Below are positions 28,852-43,800 of a stretch of DNA of 64,000 nt, one piece after another (within the stretch, counting starts at the first letter, position 1; every line of letters starts with the position of its first letter). A model generated the notes under the pieces. It ran no database searches. It saw only the letters and a list, made by a program, of their open reading frames with translations, and was not told the DNA's origin. Source of the stretch: Bedellia somnulentella (taxonomy: Eukaryota; Arthropoda; Insecta; Lepidoptera; Bedelliidae); the NCBI GenBank assembly GCA_963576735.1, contig OY755175.1, forward strand, positions 1,442,401 to 1,506,400, read 5' to 3'. A program made the translations under genes and the position numbers.

Positions 28852-31800
28852 ATGATGGATGTGGATACTCCTAACTTATTGAAGCGGTGTAGCAGTGCAC
28901 CCTTGATTAATGAAACTACATCTACCACGGTTACATCACCTACATTGAACACGGCACCCAGGTAACTAACTTATCTCTTATTGTAAATATTTATCAAAAA
29001 ATTTAGTGCATAAATATTTTTAAAAGATAAAGCACTGCAAGAATATTACAGAAAGAATGCCTACAATAAGTTGGTATTATATACGCTTGGTTTACATCAG
29101 TCTTTCCACTCCATAGATTAAATAACATTTCTTCCGACAGACCCATTTATTAATTTTATTTTAAATGAGTTGTTTTTAATTGTAATATTGATCAATGTGA
29201 CTTTTATTGCAGCACAAAATTACTGTCTAATGTGATGCTAAAGAGATTATATTTCTCCACCATGTTAATATGATCTGTGCTGTTAGTGGGTGTATTGTTA
29301 AACATTAAATGAATGAAAAGTAGTGTTCTTTAACCATTATTTGCATGAGTATTTTCTGAAACTCAACATACCTACTGTAAATTCCCAAAGAGGTGTCAGA
29401 TAAAGGATCAAATTAATACTTTTGAATAACATGTGACATGATTCCCACCTAGTGCATTTGTTATCAAGAGAAGGTCTAATGACTAAGAACAACTTAGCCA
29501 TGTGGGATTCCTTACAATATTTTCCATCACCATTAATAACCTTTTTAAATTAGCTGCACATTGGTGTAGGCCTAATTCTAGATTTGACCTCACATCTCCT
29601 GCATGAATAGTAGAGGTGTTCCCACCAATCTATCAAGGATGTAATGTAACTATAATTAAAAGCTTTGCTAACTGTGCAATTTCATATAATTTTGTTATAA
29701 AAATAAAAAGAATCAAGATTTTTGGGCGATGTGGTCGGAGACCCGTCACCAAAAATATTTATTATTACCATCTTTTCCCCAATTAACTTCCAAAAGTGGC
29801 TGGGGAATTTCTCATTCCAAAGCTCTGGCTACCCCGTTAAGGGATTTATAGCCGTGAGTATATGTATGTATCAAGCTTTATTTACATAATGGCTTGAAAT
29901 GTTTAAATTTGCAATAATTTGCTATTGGTTTTTGCTATTGGTCATACCAATGCAGTTTAAGTTTAAATTTAAACATAACATGTATTTGTACTTATACAAA
30001 AAATATATAATTAAGTGTTGGCCGAAACATACAGTACTCATATGATCAATTTTAGAACTGTATATTTCATAAATTAAACAATCAAAAGTAAAACAGTCTT
30101 GCTTATTAATAAATATTAAATATTACCATGCATACATACACCATTATTTCCCATTGGGGTAAGCAGAGACTATCAATTGCCACTTTGTACAATCCTGACA
30201 AACCTCTTTAGATTTGTTTATATCCATCAATCATAACAAACATGCTCTTTTAATCTTCATATTTTGGATGTCCATCTTTTTGAGTACACTGTATTGGTCA
30301 ATGTCACACTGGTACCGCATTCAAAGAGTTGCCCCCAAAACTACTTATCTCGCTTGAATGATATAATTGTGTCAAGAAAATAATTTGAATGAATATTAGG
30401 AGAAAACTTATAAGTAATAAAATTGACATGAAGCGATTAAATAAAATAATAATAAAAAGACATGCAATTATTACTATGTTTCAGTATCTCATTCTAAGTG
30501 TAAAATTACGATTTATGCCTTTATTACAAATTTAACCTATTGTTCATAAATCCTAAATCGCATAAGTGTTATTCTAAAATAAGCTTAATAAAATTAAAAT
30601 TAATACAAAATTCAAATCATCTAACTAATCATCACTATAGATTAGTGATAATTATAGAAATCTAATGAGAAGGAGTTGTCTCTGTCTCCTGGCTAGTTAT
30701 CACAGATTCCTAGTTTAATGGAAGCCGGTTTACTAGGAGCAGGAGAAGGCAAAGCACTGCATATTTTGGTAACCGCTATTATTATTATTATTGTTGGGCG
30801 CTAACCGCCTCGGGTTTCCGCACTTAACCCAGCTACGAGGTGGGCCATTGTACGTGGGCCATTTGGCCGTTTAAGTTTCCCAACCTAATTCAGACCAGAA
30901 GGACAAAAGCTTATCCAGGTCAGCCATTGCCTCTGGTAGCGACTTTTTGGATCCGATGGTGGAGCACATGAGTGACCGTTTCGTCCGCCTCCATGCACGC
31001 ACGGCACAGAGGGCTGTCGGTGATGCCTAGAGTGTGGAAGTGTTTGTTTAGGGCATAGTGCCCTGTGATAACACCCACTAGAGTTCGTAGATTTGGTCTG
31101 CTAAGGCGTAAGGCATATCTGGTCAGATTTTTCCTAAGAGTTGGCATTGCCTCTTTAGACTGTCTGCAGCCAGGCGTGCCTTGACAACACGCGCTTGCTA
31201 GGGTTTGTGTGCGTTCCCTTAGCCACGTGCGCAGCTGATTGAATGGAAGAGGTATTATGGGTTCGGGTCCGTACAGATACATAGCCGATCCCCCTCTAGC
31301 CAGCTCATCAGCCGCATCATTGCCTAAGGACCCACTATGGCCTTTTATCCATTGCAGGATAATATTGTTGTCCTGCGCCACTTCTTCTAAGGCTTGGTGA
31401 CATTCCAGGACTAGACCTGAAGTGTATTCGCTTCGATTGAGGGCTTGCAGGACAGAAGTGCTGTCCGATATAATTTTTATGGTAATTTCTGAGATTTTTC
31501 TTGCTTTTTTGGCCTGGGCAGCTTGGATGATTCCAAGACATTCGGCCTGAAAAACAGTATTATATTGGCCCAGGCTTTTTGATATTCTTATATTTAGATC
31601 TAGGGAGTGTGTGCCAGCCCCCGTGCCTTGATTGGTCTTAGACCCATCAGTATACACACGTAACTCCTTAGGGCCAGAGAAGTCTGACTTTTCTTCGTCA
31701 AGTATAACCCGATAGTTATGTTTGGATCTAATAGTTTTGGTGATCCTATCACACGGAGCGGCCAGTAGGGGCTGGTCTTTCAACGCTTCTGTGAGTATTT

Positions 31801-34800
31801 CAGTATGTAGGATTCTGGAGTCGTTGCTTAGGTGTCCTGCTCTTTGTAGCCTTACAGCAGAGATGGCTGCTTCTTGCTGTATGTATAAATACAGTGGGGG
31901 GAGATTTAGTAAGGCTTGTAGTGCGGCTGTAGGCGTAGTGCACATGCAGCCCGTTATTGCTAGACAAGCCTGTCGTTGCATCTTGTCTAATTCATGTTGG
32001 GCTGTAACAAGTTTCGTTCTTGGCCACCAGATCAGAGCTCCGTAGGTTATCACCGGTCTGATGACAGTGGTATAAAGCCAGTGTGTGATTCTCGGTTTGA
32101 GTCCCCAGTTCTTACCCAAGATTCTTTTACATTGCCAAAGGGTTGCGCTGGCTTTTTTTATTACCTTTTCTAAGTGTGGTTTCCAGTTAAGTTTATCATC
32201 TAGGGTGATTCCTAGATATTTTACTGTTTTGGATAAAGTAAGTTGCGTGCCAAACAACTTAGGAGGGTCAAACGGCGGTAGTTTCCGTTTGCGAGTAAAG
32301 AGAATTAGTTCAGTCTTCTTAGGATTGACGTGTAGGTCAAAATCTTTACACCATTTTTCAACCACCCTCAAAGCGTGACCCATTTGATTGCAGAGGGTGT
32401 TCGCATGGTTTCCGTTTATGAGAATCGTGAGATCGTCTGCATAGCCAATAGTTAGGTATGTTTTAATGAGTGAGTCGACCACCATGTTCCAGAGCAGTGG
32501 GGATAAAACACCTCCTTGAGGACAACCCCTTGTCACCACCGCTCTGCTGGTGTCATTAACAGTTATTTGTACCGCTCTGAGTCTCAACATGTTTACTATC
32601 CAGCCCCGCAGTGTGGGATTAACATGGAATTTTTCCAGGGCTCTATTGATACTTGGAATATTAGTTTTATCGAAGGCACCTTCAATGTCTATGAAGGTGC
32701 ATAATGAGGACAACTTAGTGCTGAGAGCACACTCAATTTTGGAAACAACTCTGTGGAGAGCTGTTTCGGTTGATTTGTCCTTCGTGTAGGCATGCTGTTG
32801 AGTATGCAGGGGCTTTTTTGTTAATATCTCAAAATCAAAATCAAAATCAAAATCAAAATCATTTTTATTCGCATAAATGTGGTACAATGAAGATGTTGCA
32901 TTATTATAATTGGTCCATCACATTTAACTATATATGCTAGCATGCAAATATTTACATTAAAAAAAAATTACAATAAATTTATTAGTTATATTTATTTAAT
33001 TCAAATTGCCGCAAATTTCAAATTACATTATTATTCTGAAAAAAAATCATTAAGTGTATAAAAACATTTTTCTATCAGCCATTTTTTTAGCTCACGTTTC
33101 AGTAAATTGAGTCTTAGAGTTTTAAATTCTCTTGGTATCTTATTATAGATCCTGGCTATCATTACATTGCAATTTCGTTTTCCCAAAGCAGTACCCGCGG
33201 TTGGAACTATAAGTTTAAATGGATCCAATGAATGTTGCCGAGTATTACTGGGGTAACATGCAAAAAGATCATTATTTTGTCTCACAAACAAACAAGCTTC
33301 ATAAATATAGAGGCAGGTGAGGGTCAATACTTTTAATTCTTTGAACCAAGGGCGACAAGAATCCCAAGGATAAATCCTACATATGGCTCTTATACATTTC
33401 TTTTGTACAATAAATAGTTTAGGAATATGTATAGAGTTTCCCCAAATAATAATACCATATCTTAACAATGACGCTACATATCCATGGTATGCTAGCAGTG
33501 CTGTGCTTTGGTTAACAGTTACTGACAATCTATAAAGAGCGAAGACGAAACGATTTAATTTTACAATTAGTTTATCTATTTGATCTTTCCAAGATAGATT
33601 ATTATCAAAAATAATACCTAAAAATGTGGCACTATTTTTTCCATGGACTTTGGCACCTTCGCAAAATATTTCTAACTCTGGCTTGGGTCGAAGTCTGTTG
33701 AAAAATCTTATATAACATGTTTTGTCGAGATTAATATGTAAATTATTATTTTTCACCCATGTCAAAATTGAATCAATAGTATAGTTAATGTCACGTTCAA
33801 AATTAATGTCATTCTTAAAGCTAATTGTAACTGAAATGTCATCTGCGTATAAATTACATGTATGTTCGGTTATTTCCGGTAAGTCATTTATATAAATCAA
33901 AAATAATAATGGTCCTAATATGCTTCCCTGCGGTACACCGAATCTGTTTATTTGCGTGCTAGATCTATAATTAGTAGCGCTCTGTTTTGTACGCTTTGAA
34001 ATTTCTACATATTGTTTCCTATCACGTAAATATGAATTTATCCAATCATTTGCAGGACCTCGAATACCATACTTGTCACATTTATTAATCAATATGTCAT
34101 GATCAGCAAAATCAAATGCTTTCGTCATGTCAAATAAAGCTACTATAACATCTCTTTTCTTGTCAATACATTCAGATACCATACTAGCTACCTTGTAACA
34201 TGCCAGGGTGGTTGATTTTCCCACCATAAACCCATGTTGCGATTCTTTGATTACTTTATTCGAGGCCAAAAAATCATATATGCGCTTATGCATGAGTTTT
34301 TCAAATATTTTAGCAAACACTGAAATTAAAGCAACTGGTCTGTATTTATTCATATCCTCTTTGTCATCTTTTTTAAATAATGGTTTAACCACTGAAATTT
34401 TTAAACAAGACGGAAAAACTCCTTGGCAAAATGAGTTGTTAACTAACACTGATAGAACATACGATAATTCATGAGCACAACGTTTTAATACTAAGGTAGA
34501 GATTTCGTCATGTCCTGTAGTGTTAGTCTTTTTCAGTGATTTAATTGTGGAGACTATATCCTGTTGATCACAGGGACTCAAAAAAATACTGTTTTGAATA
34601 GACTTGACTCTAGAAGCTGCTGAAGGTTTGTCATATTTTTGTTCAAATTTACTAACAGATTCAATAAAAAAAGAATTAAAGGCCTGTGCTATATCCGATG
34701 GATTCAAAACAACTGTTGAGTCTTTTTTTATTTTATTTATTTCCTTGATGGTTGATACCTCGTTGTTTTTATTTTGTATAATTTGCCAAGTAGCTCTACA

Positions 34801-37800
34801 TTTATTATCAGCCGCATTAATATATTTTTCATTCGCAATTCTCTGTGAAGCAGATATACACTTTTTTAATAACCTATTATATTTATTGAAATTAATTTTA
34901 TGCCAATGTTCCTTAGATGAATAATATTTGAATCTAAGATTTCTTTTAGTTAAACATGATTTCTTGATACCTCTAGTCATCCATCGAATCTTTCTATTAT
35001 TGACATTACTAAGTCTTATTCTTATTTTAGGAAAACATAAGTTATAAAATAGAGTTAACAAGTCATGGAAGTTGTTGAACGCTTTATCCACATTGACTTC
35101 TTCAAGGACTTCTGTCCAAGACAGTGCACTCAATACTTCTTTAAATTTGTTGATATTTGGTTCTCCAAAATCTCTACGCATTATAAAACAGTACATTGGT
35201 TGTATTTTACGTTCAATAGTTGGGATATTCAAACATTGAGCGGTCTCATGATCCGAGAGTCCTACTGGACAAGTGTAACCTATAGCTTCTGGTATGTTAG
35301 TTATGAAATTATCTATACAGGCTTGTCTTCGGGTCGGGGAATTAATATGTAAAGTTAAATTGAATGTACTTATCAAATTAGTTAATTCATTAGATGTCAG
35401 ATTATTTTTTAAAATGTCAATGTTAAAGTCTCCGGTGATAATAATTTTTTTATTGTTACGCCTATTAATTTTATTATAAACTTTATTTAGTAATGACTCT
35501 AAACGGAATAGAAATATTTTTGGATTAGATTTTGGAGTCCTGTATAAACATATAATTATGCACCGGTATTCAGGTACTTCAATACCACAGCATTCAAATA
35601 TCATTTCTTGTTGAAATTCTAAACATACTTTCAGATCCTTTGTTTCTATAAACTTATTACTCAATACACAAACTCCACCTCTGTTTTTCCCTTTACGACC
35701 GTAATAAGAGGATAGATTATAATTTTTTAAGTTTATTAACCCATCATTTCCTTCCCTAATGAATGTCTCGCTTAAGCATATGAAATCAATTACCTAACCT
35801 TTACTGGAGAAATCATTTAGCACGATTTCCAAGTATTCTTTTTTCGATAAGAAGCCAGCTATGTTCTGATGCATAATTGTAATTTTACAGTCGTCTTGCC
35901 TGCCATAATTTGAGAAATCAGTAGTATGCCTATTCAAAGACTTGTCTCTATCTAATTGTCTAAAAAAATATTCTTATTGGTTTTTTGAAAATAATAGGGT
36001 ATAGTTCCAGGTCTAGGTTTTAACACATTACAATTTTTTATTAAACTTGGCTCGGATGGTTTACAAGCTTTAATATCAGATATTCTTTTAAAAAAGTAGG
36101 GAATAGTTCCTTTAACATTTTGATTCTCTTTATTTTGAGTTTTTATTCCCTTGCTGCTAGAATTTGCGAAATTTAAATATTTATTTTTATAATCTCCCGT
36201 ATCTATTATTAAGTTTATTTTATGACATACAAATTTAAGCTGTTTATTTCCTACGTATGTGTTATGTATATTCAGAAAAACACACTTACAACTATTACTA
36301 CAGATGAGTTTGAGCATCATATTCAATTTATGTTCATTAAGATGGTTGCTGTGATTTACGCTTAAAACAATTACACTATTATTTTCAAAGTGCACTATTA
36401 TTTTCAAACTCCTCTCTAATGAACCTGTCACAAAGTCTCTCTAGTGTTTTTAAGAGAAAAGAAGTTAGGCTAATGGGTCTAAAAGATTTGGGGTCTGTAT
36501 AGTCAGATTTTCCAGGTTTGGGAATGAAGGTCACTTTAACCTCCCGCCATGGTAGGTGGGTATATCTGTGCGCCATGCACGATTGGTAAAGTTTCACCAA
36601 CCACGGGGTGATGATATCTCTGGCCCACTGTAGTAGTGCCGGAATTATGCCGTCAAGACCCGGCGATTTGAAGGGGTTGAAGGTTTTGATTGCCCATTCA
36701 ACTCTATCTTGTGTGACTATCTTTTCAGCTTGGGATACATCTATGTTCGTGGGGCTGCTGATTGGTTCCTCTGGCCAGTACACTTCATCAGTGTGACGGC
36801 AGTCTGGGAAGTGGCATTCCAGTAGCAATTTGTGTGTTTCTGTATGTGTGGTAGTGTATGTTTCATCTGGTTTTTTTAGCGGCCCTACGGTGAGATTATT
36901 ATCTGAAGCCAGGAGTTTCCTGATTCTCGCCGCCTTATTGTTAGATTCTATTGATTCGCAGTATTTCCGCCAAGCTTTCCTTCTTACTAAAACTTTACTT
37001 CTTACAAAAAACTTACTAGATCACGCAGAAGCGTGATCTAGTAAGTTTTTTGTATTTTCTTAGCAATAATTTGTATTCCTCCCAGTCATCTGGTATTCTG
37101 GAGTTTTTGGCTTTGTTAAAGAGATTACGGAGTTCACCGCGCATAGATTCGAGTTCCCCATCCCACCATCTACTAGACTCTTTTCCTGGAGTTGTGGGTT
37201 TCCTAAGGGGGCAGGACGCCTCGTAAGATTTGGTGATAGCATCAGTGAGAATTTTGACATTGTCTTCAATCGCTACTGTACTATCTAGATTTGGCGCGGT
37301 TGCGGAGGTTAACTCGTCCCTCAGTAATGTTCGATATTTCAGGACATTCGTTGTCCGTGGGTTACGTTTGGATGGCTGTTCGGGAAATTGGTTAGATAGA
37401 TCGAAACAGATTCGCCTATGGTCGGAGCAACTTACATCTTGAGACACATGCCAATTCGTTACAAGATGAGAAGCTCCTCTACTAACTAAGGTTATATCTA
37501 CTATTGTTTGCCCTCGGGATGTGACCCATGTTGGTTCGGATCCTACGTTAGCTACATTTAGGTTAGTGGAGAATAAATATGTTGATAGTACCTCTCCTCT
37601 GGAATTTGATTTCTGACACCCCCAGAGCGGGTGATGTGCGTTCGCGTCAGCCCCAATGACGATCTCTGTTCGGAGCGTCTCGCAGTACCGCACAAGTTCA
37701 GCTAGCTCCTTTGGTGGGCAGTCCTCAGCATCGCCGGGCATATAGCAGGAGGCTAGCACCATCTCTGGTAGGCCCGTATCAGCTGTCTGGATCTTGACAG

Positions 37801-40800
37801 CGATCAGGTCCCTAGAACAGAATTGCATAAGGGACAAACCCTGCATATGATTAGGAATGAGTATGCAGGCTCTTGGTGTTTGGGATGTGGTATCATAAAA
37901 CAACTTACCTCCGGTATTATTGAGACCACAAATACGGTTTCCTCTGATCCACGGCTCCTGAATCAGGGCGATGATGTTTGGGGTTTTCTCCAACACTGTG
38001 CGTAGGGTAGCCGTCGCCGCGTGACTATGTTGGAGATTTGCTTGGAGGATTTGAATGTTATTGGGGAGCATCGTGTCCGATGTCCTCCTCCTCTTCCTTT
38101 TGGGTTGGTGCGTGTGACTCAGCTGGTGATGACGATGTCATCATAGAGTCAAGCCACGGCACTGGGGAAGGGTTGTCGTTCATCAACCGGCACAGCTCGT
38201 CCATTGCTCTCTGGAGCGGTTCGACCTCCTCCTCCACTGGTTGGTGTGTGGAGGGCCCTGGTTGGTCAGGAGCCAAGGGAGCATCCGGCTGGTCACTCGT
38301 GGATGTTGACGGAGTCGCCTCGAAGTTTTCCTTTTGCAAGGATAAACTTAGCGTGCACCCGACCGTAACCGAACGCCACGCTGCGATCTCGCGCCAGGAG
38401 TATTTCAACCTGGGCAAGTGGTAGCCCTAATGTGAGGAACACACCAGGATTGTCCCCCCAAACCCTTGTGGCCTTATATAAGGACCACAAGTCGAGGTCG
38501 TACCACATTCCATTTTGATACCTCAGAAGAGAGTGCAGTCTCTTCAGAGGTCCGGTGTAGTTCGGCAGGAACAGGGCTATCCGCGTTCGCGTGGGAATGG
38601 CTGACTGCAGCACCATCTGCACCTTGTCACCCGAGGGTAACAGTGTGCAATCAGCCAGTTCCTGAACCCAGTTCACTGTCAGTTCATTCTCGCACCAGAA
38701 ACGGAGAGCTCCCTCAACAAGCCTGGGACAGGCTTGGAAAGCAGGCCCTAGCCTTTTCTCCAAGTCCGCCTCAGCGTAGAGCTTCTCGTTCACCTGGTCT
38801 TTAAGGTATGCGGCTTCCTCCAGGGTCAGATCCCGATTCGTTGCTGTGACTAATGCCACATCAAGATGGGCCCGATCGACTGTGGCCTCCGCATATGACT
38901 TTTTTCCCCTTTTTTTGGCCTCTTTGCCTCCAGTTGAGCCGGCGACCTAGAGTCATCTGGTCGGTCTCTTTTCTGGGGCTCAGGGGCCTTTGCAGTACTG
39001 GTGGACGGCTGTGGCTTCGGTCCAGAGAAATTGTCCCGATTTCCACGCGCTCCTTCAGTGGGACGTCTACCACCCCTGTCCGGTGCAGGACGTCCACGGT
39101 AGGCTCCCCGTCCCGGCCGCGCACCTCGCACTGGCGGACCAGCACGTGGAGGCGACCTGGGTTGGGGGCCCTGCCGCGCGGGTTCTCCCCGTCCCGCATC
39201 GGAAGTGGCGGCAGCATCACTCGCTTCCAAGATCGGAGTCCGGATATGGGCACCATGGGCACCCGTCTCCGTGGTCCGATCCGGTTGCGACTTCTGGAGG
39301 TCCACCGCTTTTTTCATTTGTCGGCGTCTGTAGGCGCCAGTTCGGTGTGGTCGGCTCGCTCTCCTACTCTTCTTGGAGCCAGACTCGGATATGGGTCCTT
39401 GTGCCTCGTGCGCTTGGCGACTTCGAGGCATCGATTTCTTTGACTCTCTGAGAGTCACGGTCTCCCAGCTGCTGCAGGGTCCCGCAAATGGTCCCGGAAT
39501 TTTCATCGGTGACCTCACCTTCTCTTCCACATTCGGCGTAACTTTGCCCCCCCCAGAATACGAGGGGCAGCCTGGATCCTGCAAGCAGGACCCAGGGAGG
39601 GATTCTCGACCGCTGATGCTGGCCGTACCCTCCTGGGTACATCTTTCTGTTGTTGCGCCATGTTGGAAATTTTGACTTTTTAGAGATAGTCTAACTCGTG
39701 TAGATTTATTATATATAAATTTATCTATATATATATATATGTGTATAGAAATAAAGGAATGAGATACTGGTGATTATATATATATAAGGCTGTAGTTTAC
39801 TGAAATAGACTATTTTACATATGTAGATACGGGATTATAGATTGAACCTAAATAAATGCGTACTTGCAATTAAATATGGAATGGGGGATTAGGGACGGGT
39901 GGGGAAATCCCTCCGCAATTAGCTACTTTCGCCACAGGGTTTGTTGGTATTAAGCGGTCCTGTTAATGGCTCGGTATTACCAGGGTGCACGACGTGGACG
40001 TTTGCGGTAGGGCATTTGGTGGGTGTGCTGGATAGCTCTTCCGCTTACTGAGCATACACTGGACCGAAATCCCCCACCTTGCAACCCCTACGGTCAACTG
40101 CAGTTCATGATTTATTTGTACATTGTTGTCGACAGTCGGCTACAAGTTACTAATGTTTTCCTTGAGGTACTGCTCTTGTTGAAGGGACACCTTGGCTTCT
40201 TTTCTAAATTGGCTTGGCACCCACCTTGGCTTCTTTTCTAAATTGTTCTTAGTCTACAGTATCTTGTAGATGAAGGCCGTGGATTCTTCTCCGGTGGTCT
40301 GCACAATCCCTACCATATGTTATGGGACGTAAGATGTCGCTTACATGCTTCCATCCTCTAGTTCAGGATTTTCCATGAATCTCTGTTTTTACTCCCTGTG
40401 CCCAGGTCTGCCATCAAAACTACTCTTTCCGATCAAAAATAAATAACCCTGGCATTTATAGCCATACTTGACAGCACTTCTTTTTGAACATGCACAATAC
40501 GTTTAGCTGTGTCGTCCAGTCCACTTCCGAGCAACTGCAAAGTTTTCCGTCTGTGTGTATTTTTTTCGAATAGCGCCGCTTTTTAACGTCAAGTAGTTCC
40601 TGATGTGAAGGAAAAAGCCTGTGAGGTTCTTGAGTTAATAAATTTAATGATGAGCATGTACTGGTGCTTTGTCAATTTCGCTTTTGTGTACAACGATAAC
40701 ACTTCATCAGTACTAACTTCCTTCTTCTCCGTAGTTTTTGAATTGCTTGATAGATCCATCAATGTATTAACTGTAGTATTAATAACTTTAGAAAGTCAGC

Positions 40801-43800
40801 CAGTGCTTAGGTACTGCTTTCTGAGAAAACTTTTTATGTTCTCCCTGCGGATGAACTCTGAAGAAAAATGTTAACTGAAACTCAAACTTCCGCGCCAGCT
40901 ATCCCCGAAGAAGGTGGCAGAGGTACTAATACTTAAAAACATCGCGTGAAATGCTCACCTGGTGTTCAGAGAACCCACGGTTTGCTTGGACAGTGCACTC
41001 ACGTGGTAGTGGGCAGGATTATCACTATTTTGTACAAATCCACTGGCTCATGACTCAGTACATCTCAGCCATGTGAGTTGCTTCACGTTTTTTACCCTCA
41101 CCGTGAAAAACTATGATAAATATTTTTTTTGACATATTGCGAAGTCTCTCCAGATGCACTCTTGATTTAATCAACAATTTCTTTCCGAATGTCTTTTCTT
41201 AAGCCTATTAAATTTTTTGGAAGTTTTTTTCAATATTTCGTGAATCTAAAACTTTTGCACTCATTCACGAAAAACTTCTATGTCACAGTTGACTGGCTCA
41301 ATGTGCATCAGTTTTGCCAGCACAAGATAAGCTCTTTCTTCCTCCGGAGAATCGCAGGAATGCCAAATTTCCTGAATAATCACTCTGGAGAATGTTATTG
41401 CGTACACAGTACCTGCAATGAGAACAAACCGTTACATTGTGATTTTGCTAAGAAAGCATAGCACCCTCATAAATATCGGGGACGCAGACAGACACAGTTA
41501 AATCATATATGCTTATAAACTAGCCTCTTGTTACCAAATTTTACAAATATATATACCTCATATTTACACAAAATGCGAAATGCGGAACTCCGAAATGAGA
41601 TAAAAAGAAAAGCATGTATGGGTCGTAATAATTGGCGATCGTTAGTTTCTGTCTACACCAATGGGAATTAATGGCGTGAGTATATGTATGCTATAATACC
41701 GTTTTCATCTAGTTTTATTTAGGTAATTTGCAATCATAGGCATGTAAAATTTTAGCACATCCTCTCGCTGTGACGAGTGCGGGGCGACTGAAACTGAAGC
41801 GTGTAAACGTTAATCCACCTTGCTAAATTGTTTCTTCTAAAAATTAAGTCAGTTAATAGCCAAACTTCTTGCTATTTTGGTTATAATTTAGAAGCTTAAC
41901 GTCCTAAATTTTATTCCATTTAATTAAATTTGGGAACTGTATGATTAAAAAATTCTGAATTCAGACAAGTGGAATAAGCTCTTAAACCCAAAACTCTTTA
42001 AATAATCTCGTAGATGTAGTCCCGATTCACAGTTCAAACCATCATGTAATTGGTGCAGTGCTTTCTCTTTAACTTCACTGTGCTTGAGAGGTCGTTCAAA
42101 TTATTTAAATAAGCTAATCTTATATATTAAACGAGAGAGGGTGGATTTTGTGAACCAGCCTGTGTCGCGATGCTAAGAGCTAGGAAATTGGTTCAGGTAT
42201 CAAATTGAAGGTCTCCATCTGAAGTTTTACCGAAAACTCATACATTTTCGATAACTGGATTAGTTTAATTGTTAGCGATTTATAAATTGTCAAAATTGGC
42301 TCATAGACTTTGCTGGACTAAAGGGCGCGCAAATGTGTCAGTCACGAGATTGAATTGATTCGCTCGCGAACAATTTTCAATCTGCCGACAATTTTGCTAC
42401 TATAGTAATCACTTAAAAAGCCTCAATGTTCTTTATATCTATTCAGAAAATATAAAAAAACAGAAGTTAAGACAGTGTTTTGGTATTTTAGATGTAAACC
42501 GGATGCAAAAAATGTAGTCCACGCGGACATAGTCGCGGGCAAAAAGGTAGTTAAAATGAGTTAATTCAACACTAGTCATTATGGACATCAATTTTTTTAA
42601 TTTGAATCATGTGCTACCTCAAGACGATACACTACTAGAGAAATCGATTGAAAGCAAGATGTAGTTATACTCTGCCACGTTTGTCGTATACTTACGTATA
42701 ATGTGCTACATATAAACTTACAGGGATTTTAACAAACGATCCTCTTTTATTATGTTATCATTAGTTATTTAGTTATGATTAACCGAGTCATGCTTTTACT
42801 TGGGTTCCACTGCGGGTCACCATCTTGTTTCATTATATTATCTTAGGTGTTCGGAGCTAGACGTAACCGTGACGTTACGTTACGTTGCCGTATAATGCCG
42901 GCTTAGAATGTCACTACCCCTTTCTACCCACGGCTGTCGACAGAGGTGACGTACGACTGATTTCTGAATTGAGTATTCCTGCTGAGAACAGCTTAAGTAT
43001 CGTTCTGTCGCATTGAAATCTTAACAACTGAATGAGACAAAACGATACTTAAGTAGTTCTCAGCTTGAATACTCAATTCAGAAATCAGGCGTTAGGGTAT
43101 GGGTCTTTTTAAGTGGTTTTCGGGCGATGCGGTTTGTCCCCTATCAGCTTCCACATGTAACTAAGGAGTTAGCTCTGAAGTTCTGGCTGCCCCTTATGAT
43201 TTATGGCCGTGAGTATATGTATGTACGTTACATAAACTCTCGTTGTTGCCGAGTAGCAACTATGTGTTTTTACACAGTATCTTGGTATGCACACTGATAA
43301 AGGAAGTGATAAAAATGGAGCATTCGAATTCTACCCAGACATCCTATTTGTTAGTGTTTTTATGACTGTACGCCGGTTAGTATGGTTTTTGTTTTTATCT
43401 GCTCCCAAAACAGCATTTGTCCGATTTTATATATAGCGTTAGTAAATATTTAGACTATAACGTTATCGATAACAATTTTAAACGATGTATTTATCGTAGG
43501 GGTAGACGGGATTCGTTCGATTCTCACGGGGTTTTTTCGTCAGATGTTGAGAGTTTCTCTTCTGTTACCTAAACAGTTTAACCATATGATTATGGCCGCT
43601 CTTTTCTATTGTACCTACTAATGAGCCAGCTAATTAATTAAATTATTTCAACGGTTACTAACTGAAGATACCGGTAACTAACGGAATTAATTTATTATTG
43701 ATACTAGTTTACCGATCTCACCTTCCAAAGGTTGTCTGGAAGAGATCGCTTTTAGCGATAAGACCGCCGATTGTACCTCACTGTAAACTGTATGATAATT

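Larger units (their letters stand above)
32825..36404 (-). mobile_element. Jockey/CR1-type LINE nested in the LOA element
   Basis: Minus strand. It ends in a (GATTTT)n tail (32,828-32,857) and starts near 36,404. The outer LOA frame continues across it (..FIREEFE then ILTKKPL..), with tcaaa shared at both borders as a possible short target duplication. The first part shows a 15-bp repeat (actattattttcaaa at 36,371 and 36,392). Encodes a partial ORF1 and a nearly full-length EN-RT. Confidence 0.85.
30777..39661 (-). mobile_element. LOA-type non-LTR retrotransposon copy 1, split by another LINE
   Basis: Minus strand. ORF1 39,661 to about 38,293, endonuclease 38,071-37,016, RT 36,828-36,405 continuing at 32,824, RNase H and C-terminus to about 30,875, then a (TAA)n tail at 30,778-30,792. 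The order EN-RT-RNase H with a TAA tail fits the I/LOA group. The 5' end beyond the ORF1 start was not fixed (about 39.7-40 kb). A LINE fills 32,825-36,404. The copy has a few frameshifts and is inactive. Confidence 0.85.

Noticed and set aside
38038..39675. Several plus-strand open frames of 100-196 codons
   Set aside because: They are antisense to the GC-rich LOA ORF1. Their composition follows the other strand and no domain is visible.
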